Below, piece by piece: positions 60,151-64,000 of a stretch of 64,000 nt of DNA (positions are counted from its first letter, which is position 1; every line of letters begins with the position of its first letter). The DNA is taken from positions 186,001-250,000 of the forward strand of contig JANTQA010000057.1 in the NCBI GenBank assembly GCA_027625915.1, given 5' to 3'. A program made the translations under genes and the position numbers. This DNA is from Anaeramoeba flamelloides (lineage: Eukaryota > Metamonada > Anaeramoebidae). The notes below the pieces were generated by a model. That model was not told the origin of the DNA. It saw only the letters and a program-made list of their open reading frames with translations, and made no database searches.

Positions 60151-60897
60151 TTGGAAGATAAGTGATAAAAAATGCAATTTTTGGGTTTTCAATTTAAAGT
60201 TTGATTTGGGTTTGGTTTTATTGGGAGCTTTTAAAAAAATTATTTTTTTTATTTCCGAAATGGAGAAAGAGGGAAATGAGAAATTAGAATTGGCTTCTTT
60301 TTAGTTGTGGGTCCGGAATTAAGAAATATGCCGGTTAACATTCCTGAAATAAATTTTTTTTTTTTTCATTTTGAATTTTTTTTTGTGATCAAGAATTTTT
60401 CAAATTTTTTTTTGTTTGGCAAAAAATTACCACTTCTCTATTTTCATTTCGCTATGAAGGTACCAATAGTTTCCCAATTTTTTGACCAACTTTTTCGTTT
60501 ATCAAACCAAAAAAATCATTTTTTTTATTTTTATTTTTTTTTTCAACTTTTTTTTCTTTTTTTTTCTTTTTTTTTTTAAAAAAAAACAATTACAATGGCC
60601 TATCGAAAAAAAAAACAAACTAATAGGAAATTACAAGACAAAAAAACACAGCCAGTTAAGAAGAGAAGAAGAAAAAATTGCAAAAAGGATCTAAATTTCA
60701 GACCATCAGGCCGTGGAAGAAAATATGTCGTTAAAAAAAATAAAAAAAAGAAAAAAAAAAGAAAATTTTGCTTGGTAAAAAGAATTTACGTCGAACGCAG
60801 TCGATTCGAATAAACCGGGATATTGTCCTTGAGCACGTAAGTGATGTATCATCCCTTACAGAAAAACAGCTTTCTTTTATTAACAACCAACAGTATC

Positions 60898-61430
60898 ATA
60901 AAACTTTTGATAATAAACCACAAAAAAAATTGAATGAAGGGATTTTAAATTTGAAAGATCCAACTGACTCTTCATTAACTATGGGATCTTCTTTAGAATT
61001 AGATAGTTTAGATAGCTCTTTACCTTACGAAGAACATGAGGTCATTACAAGAAGTAAAAAGACCCCAATGCCCTATAATTTTCCAGCGCACGATCAGAAC
61101 TTTGATGGTTTGTATTTTTTTTTACAGTCAGTTTCACTTTTAAGACACAAACTTTCAACGAAATTTAAGGCACAAAAAAAAATCTCAAATTAAGGTACAA
61201 AATTCAAATTCTAGTAAAATAAATTGTATAAAAAACAATTTCCAAAAAATGTGCTTTAATTTGAGATTTTTTTGTGCCTTAAATTTCGTTGAAAGTTTGT
61301 GCCTTAAAAGTGAAACTGACTGTATTTATTTTTAACTTCATTTTCCAAAACAAAAAACATTGTTAGAAATTTCCCAAACAAGAATTAAAACCCTTCACTC
61401 AAAGCTTTTTGTGGTTTATTATCAAAAGTG
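60898..61430. repeat. 45-bp inverted repeat around a MITE insertion
   Basis: AACTTTTGATAATAAACCAC at 60901 recurs inverted at 61411-61432 (GTGGTTTATTATCAAAAGTG), and the match continues through a TTGA.TGAAGGG.TTTTAA stretch. A piece of the transposase coding sequence has therefore been copied in reverse on the far side of the MITE. Confidence 0.65.
61125..61322. mobile_element. 198-bp MITE, well-preserved copy inside the transposase gene
   Basis: Left end CAGTCAGTTTCACTTTTAAG, right end CTTAAAAGTGAAACTGACTG. TA flanks both sides (61123-61124 and 61323-61324). It lies about 15 bp after the probable donor GTTTGT and so would be within an intron of the transposase gene. It extends an open frame artefactually at 61125-61193. 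Confidence 0.9.
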
Positions 61431-62913
61431 TTATTACCACTCTGGTTTTTTCTTTCTTTATTTGTAAGCACAATTCTTTTAAAAAATGTAGAACATTTTT
61501 AAAAAAAAACGTAAAATTTGTAATATTTTACGATTCAAGGTATTATACTTTTCTCTTTTTTCTTTTCCTTTGTTATGATCGAAACATTTTATCTTCCCCA
61601 ACTTGAAAAAAATTTTATAAAAACAAATCCTTTCCTAGATTAACCACACACTCAGTATTTGTTCTCAATTCTCTGAGTGGCTTACCACTATAAAAGGATA
61701 TTGTTAAAAACCACTTCTTTTAACCAACAAAATTCAAATAATTAAACAAATTCCCAGGATCTCAATGATAAAAAATACAATAAACAAAAAAATTCCTGGT
61801 TTCTCAAAAAAAGAATTCATTTTCAAAGGATCTCACTTGTAAAAATTCAAAAAAAAACTTTATTGTTGTTAAAAAGTGAACTAGGGAAAAAATTCAAAAA
61901 TTTTTTTATTGAGAGTCTTACTGAAAACAAAAAGCAAAATTAAAGAATAGAAGAAACCAATTAACCACAAAAAGAATTATATTATTGAGTTTTCGACTGA
62001 AACGTAAAAAATTCACTTCTTAAGTTTTTTTTCTCAAATACTAATAAATTCCATTTGTAAAAATACATTTTTAGTTCAATTTCCTGTTTTAGAACAATGC
62101 CATCTCAATTTTTTTAAAAAATTGTTACAACAACAAATGTTGTTGTGTTAACGAATTTCAAATGTTTATTAATATGTATACCAAGAAAATTCTTTCTTCA
62201 AGCTGAAAAATCCTTTATCAAAAATAAGAAATTGAACTCAAAAAATTTAAAAATATCTGAATGAATTTATCAGTAATTCTTTATTATCAAATAATTTTTT
62301 GTAAAAAACAACTGTTTTTTTGAGAATAAAACACAGTGAATAATGGGTTTGTTGAACAATACTAAATCAAAAAGAAAATCTTTTTGTTTTAGATCTTCAA
62401 TTAAAATTTTTTTTGATATATAATTAAAATTCCAAATTGTGTAGTCAAGAAAAAATTAAAAACCAATTGAGAAAAATGTGTTCGAAATTAGATAGAAGAG
62501 TTGTTCAAAAAGATGTTTAACATTCAATAGCTAAATTCACAAGAAGAAAGAAAAATTTCCATGAGATCTAATCGTTCAATTCAAAAAAAACATTCTAACT
62601 TTAGTGTTGAATTTCTTCAAAATTGTAATTTTTTTAAAGGAATGTAGAATAAACAAAAAAAACAAAAAAATTAAAAATATTAGATAAAATCAAATTTAAT
62701 GAAATGAAACTATTTTTATTTCTTGAGCTGTTTTAAAATCTCAAAAAAAAATAGAATTTTAATTTTACTGAGTGATATGACTTAAGAATAAAAAACCGTA
62801 TCAGTCCTAATTTTTATTTCTTTATTTCTTTTATTTCTTTTCAATTTTTAATACACATCATACATCCAATTAACTTTTTAATTCTTTGAATTGAAAAATA
62901 ATTTTTTTTCAGA
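61323..62913. other. Probable long intron of the transposase gene
   Basis: AT-rich, no coding frame beyond the short 61409-61606, which overlaps the inverted duplicate. It ends in TTTTTTTTCAG before GAACACCTCGACGAAGAAC-type coding sequence that continues the frame of the upstream piece (DQNFD to EHLDEELY), which supports an intron reading rather than an unrelated insertion. Confidence 0.45.
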
Positions 62914-63957
62914 ACACCTCGACGAAGAACTTTATTGAGTGAATAAAGAATTTCTTCGTAAAGTTACAAAGGTTGTTTTGAGCTCGGGTGTGACAACCCA
63001 ATTCAATTACCAAAGATTGTGAAAAACTTTACTTCTATAAAATTTTCATACCATTGTACTAAATGTGATAATATTCAAGAAATTTCAACCTCTAACAAGA
63101 ACAGTGATATTAAAAGGGATTATAATAGTGAAAATATATCCCGATTAATATTTTCTTTTTTATTATCAGGGGGGTTCTATGGACAATATGAAAGGTTTAT
63201 GGAGTCCGTGGATATTTCCCGATACCTAACAGATAAACGGTGGAAAAAAACATTAATGTATTAAAAATTATAACAAAAGAAGTGTTTGAAGAACATCTAA
63301 ATAAGAATAGATCAGGTAATTTTTTCAACACAAACTCTCTTTTTCAAAAAATAACTTTCATTTAATCTTTTAAGCATTTAAATTATTTTCTTTGATCTAT
63401 ATATATATATATATAGAAATGGATTTTGGAGCATTAGAATTAGTGTTTGACACAGGATGGTCAAGTGCCCATTTTAAAGGGGGTGAAAGTTCAACTGTTA
63501 CAATAGATCTAAAAACTGGGAAGAATTTTGATCTTATTGGTATGATTAAGGGAAGAAATTATGAAGGGCCATCAAATGAAATGGAATGTGGTGCAATTGA
63601 AGAGTTCTGCAAAAAATGGGATAAATATAATCAAGGTGACAGAAATAGACAAATTAAGATCCAGAAGGTGATAAAAGATGGCGATTCACAAATACTTGCG
63701 ATTTTCCAGAAGGTTTGGCCTGAATGTAAAGCTGCACTTGATCTAAATCATTACCTCAAATCAAAAAGAAAACTCTTTGAGAAAGTTACGGGTTTTTATT
63801 CTTTTTTCAAGAAAATAAAACATTCAATGCTTTTGTATTTAAGGACCTTGATCAAATTTAATTTAAATCCCGAATTGTATTATTATTATGTCTTTATCTC
63901 AATTTTTCATTTTCTAGACGACCACCGCCTTTGTATTCATAAAGAGGAGAAAGCAAA

Positions 63958-63978
63958 GGGGGGGGGGGGGGGGGGGGG
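63958..63978. repeat. Poly-G tract (G21)
   Basis: A run of about 21 G near the window end, within or next to the transposase gene, in very AT-rich DNA. It creates the artefactual GGGGGGG at the end of the open frame. Confidence 0.9.
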
Positions 63979-64000
63979 CATTTTGATTTTCCTGGACTGA

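Larger units (their letters stand above)
60595..64000 (+). pseudogene. Decayed DDE transposase gene, runs past the window end
   Basis: From an ATG at 60595 comes a basic N-terminus (MAYRKKKQTNRKLQD, SGRGRGRKYVV-like), then in another frame 60780-61110 (LRRTQSIRINRDIVLEHVSD, ITRSKKTPMPYNFPAHDQNF). An intron-like stretch ends at the acceptor TTTTTTTTCAG (62911). Then come a CxxC motif (YHCTKCDNIQ, near 63050), ISRLIFSFLLSGGFYGQYER and, after a likely intron 63316-63416, the catalytic region. That has FDTGW (Asp near 63449), ESSTVTIDLKTGK, GRNYEGPSNEMECGA, KDGDS (Asp at 63677) and DLNHYLKS. This resembles Mutator/Kolobok-type DDE transposases with a D-x-x-W first block. At least one stop and about three frame changes are visible between 60700 and 63320, one in an A7 run, though homopolymer sequencing error could account for some. 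The third acidic residue would lie beyond the window. Confidence 0.65.

Noticed and set aside
1-64000. tRNA, rRNA, CRISPR arrays and bacterial-type promoters or terminators
   Set aside because: None was recognised; the repeated units here are inverted-end elements and simple sequence, and the genes are spliced eukaryotic genes.

Overview
The window is a very AT-rich (by eye roughly three quarters A+T), intron-bearing eukaryotic nuclear sequence. Spliced genes with GT-AG introns, asparagine/lysine-rich proteins, KE, NE, SE and RG simple-sequence tracts inside coding regions, and the conserved cell-biology repertoire (Rab GTPase, DENN-PH Rab exchange factor, Skp1, Nup43-like nucleoporin, gelsolin-fold protein) suggest a free-living amoeboid protist. 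The style of the low-complexity tracts resembles Anaeramoeba, but that placement is an inference. No tRNA, rRNA, CRISPR or bacterial-type operon was seen.

Layout. 0-9.6 kb: no confident gene; a decayed Tc1/mariner transposase, an isolated reading frame and several dispersed or foldback repeats. 9.7-20.3 kb (+): a DENN-domain gene whose conserved parts lie in three widely separated exons, with introns of about 2.4 and 5.7 kb. 20.3-23.6 kb: repeats, including a Tc1-like relic. 23.7-24.9 kb (-): single-exon Nup43-like WD40 gene. 25.3-27.0 kb: a 1.7-kb element with inverted ends. 29.7-30.3 kb (-): a small coiled-coil gene. 31.9-34.4 kb: a 197-bp MITE and a nested pair of inverted-end elements. 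34.9-35.7 kb (-): a three-exon Skp1 gene. 36-38.4 kb: foldback and direct repeats. 39.4-47.7 kb (+): a seven-exon Rab GTPase gene of 196 codons spread over 8.3 kb, with a 28-nt microexon and introns of 2.7 and 4.3 kb packed with repeats. 50.3-53.6 kb (-): a two-exon gene for a 1063-residue protein with RG-rich repeats and a gelsolin-like domain. 54-60 kb: mostly gene-poor, with MITE and element fragments. 60.6-64 kb (+): a decayed, apparently intron-bearing DDE transposase gene that runs off the window.

Functionally, the DENN protein (Rab activator) and the Rab belong to the same membrane-traffic logic, Skp1 to SCF ubiquitin ligases, Nup43 to the nuclear pore, and the gelsolin-fold protein plausibly to actin. 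There is no sign that these neighbours form a single pathway. The most striking structural theme is the set of inverted-end elements, above all a 197-198-bp TA-flanked MITE in four clear copies plus one decayed copy. These elements fill the giant introns and intergenic DNA. All repeat relationships were found by eye, so copy limits and identities are approximate.
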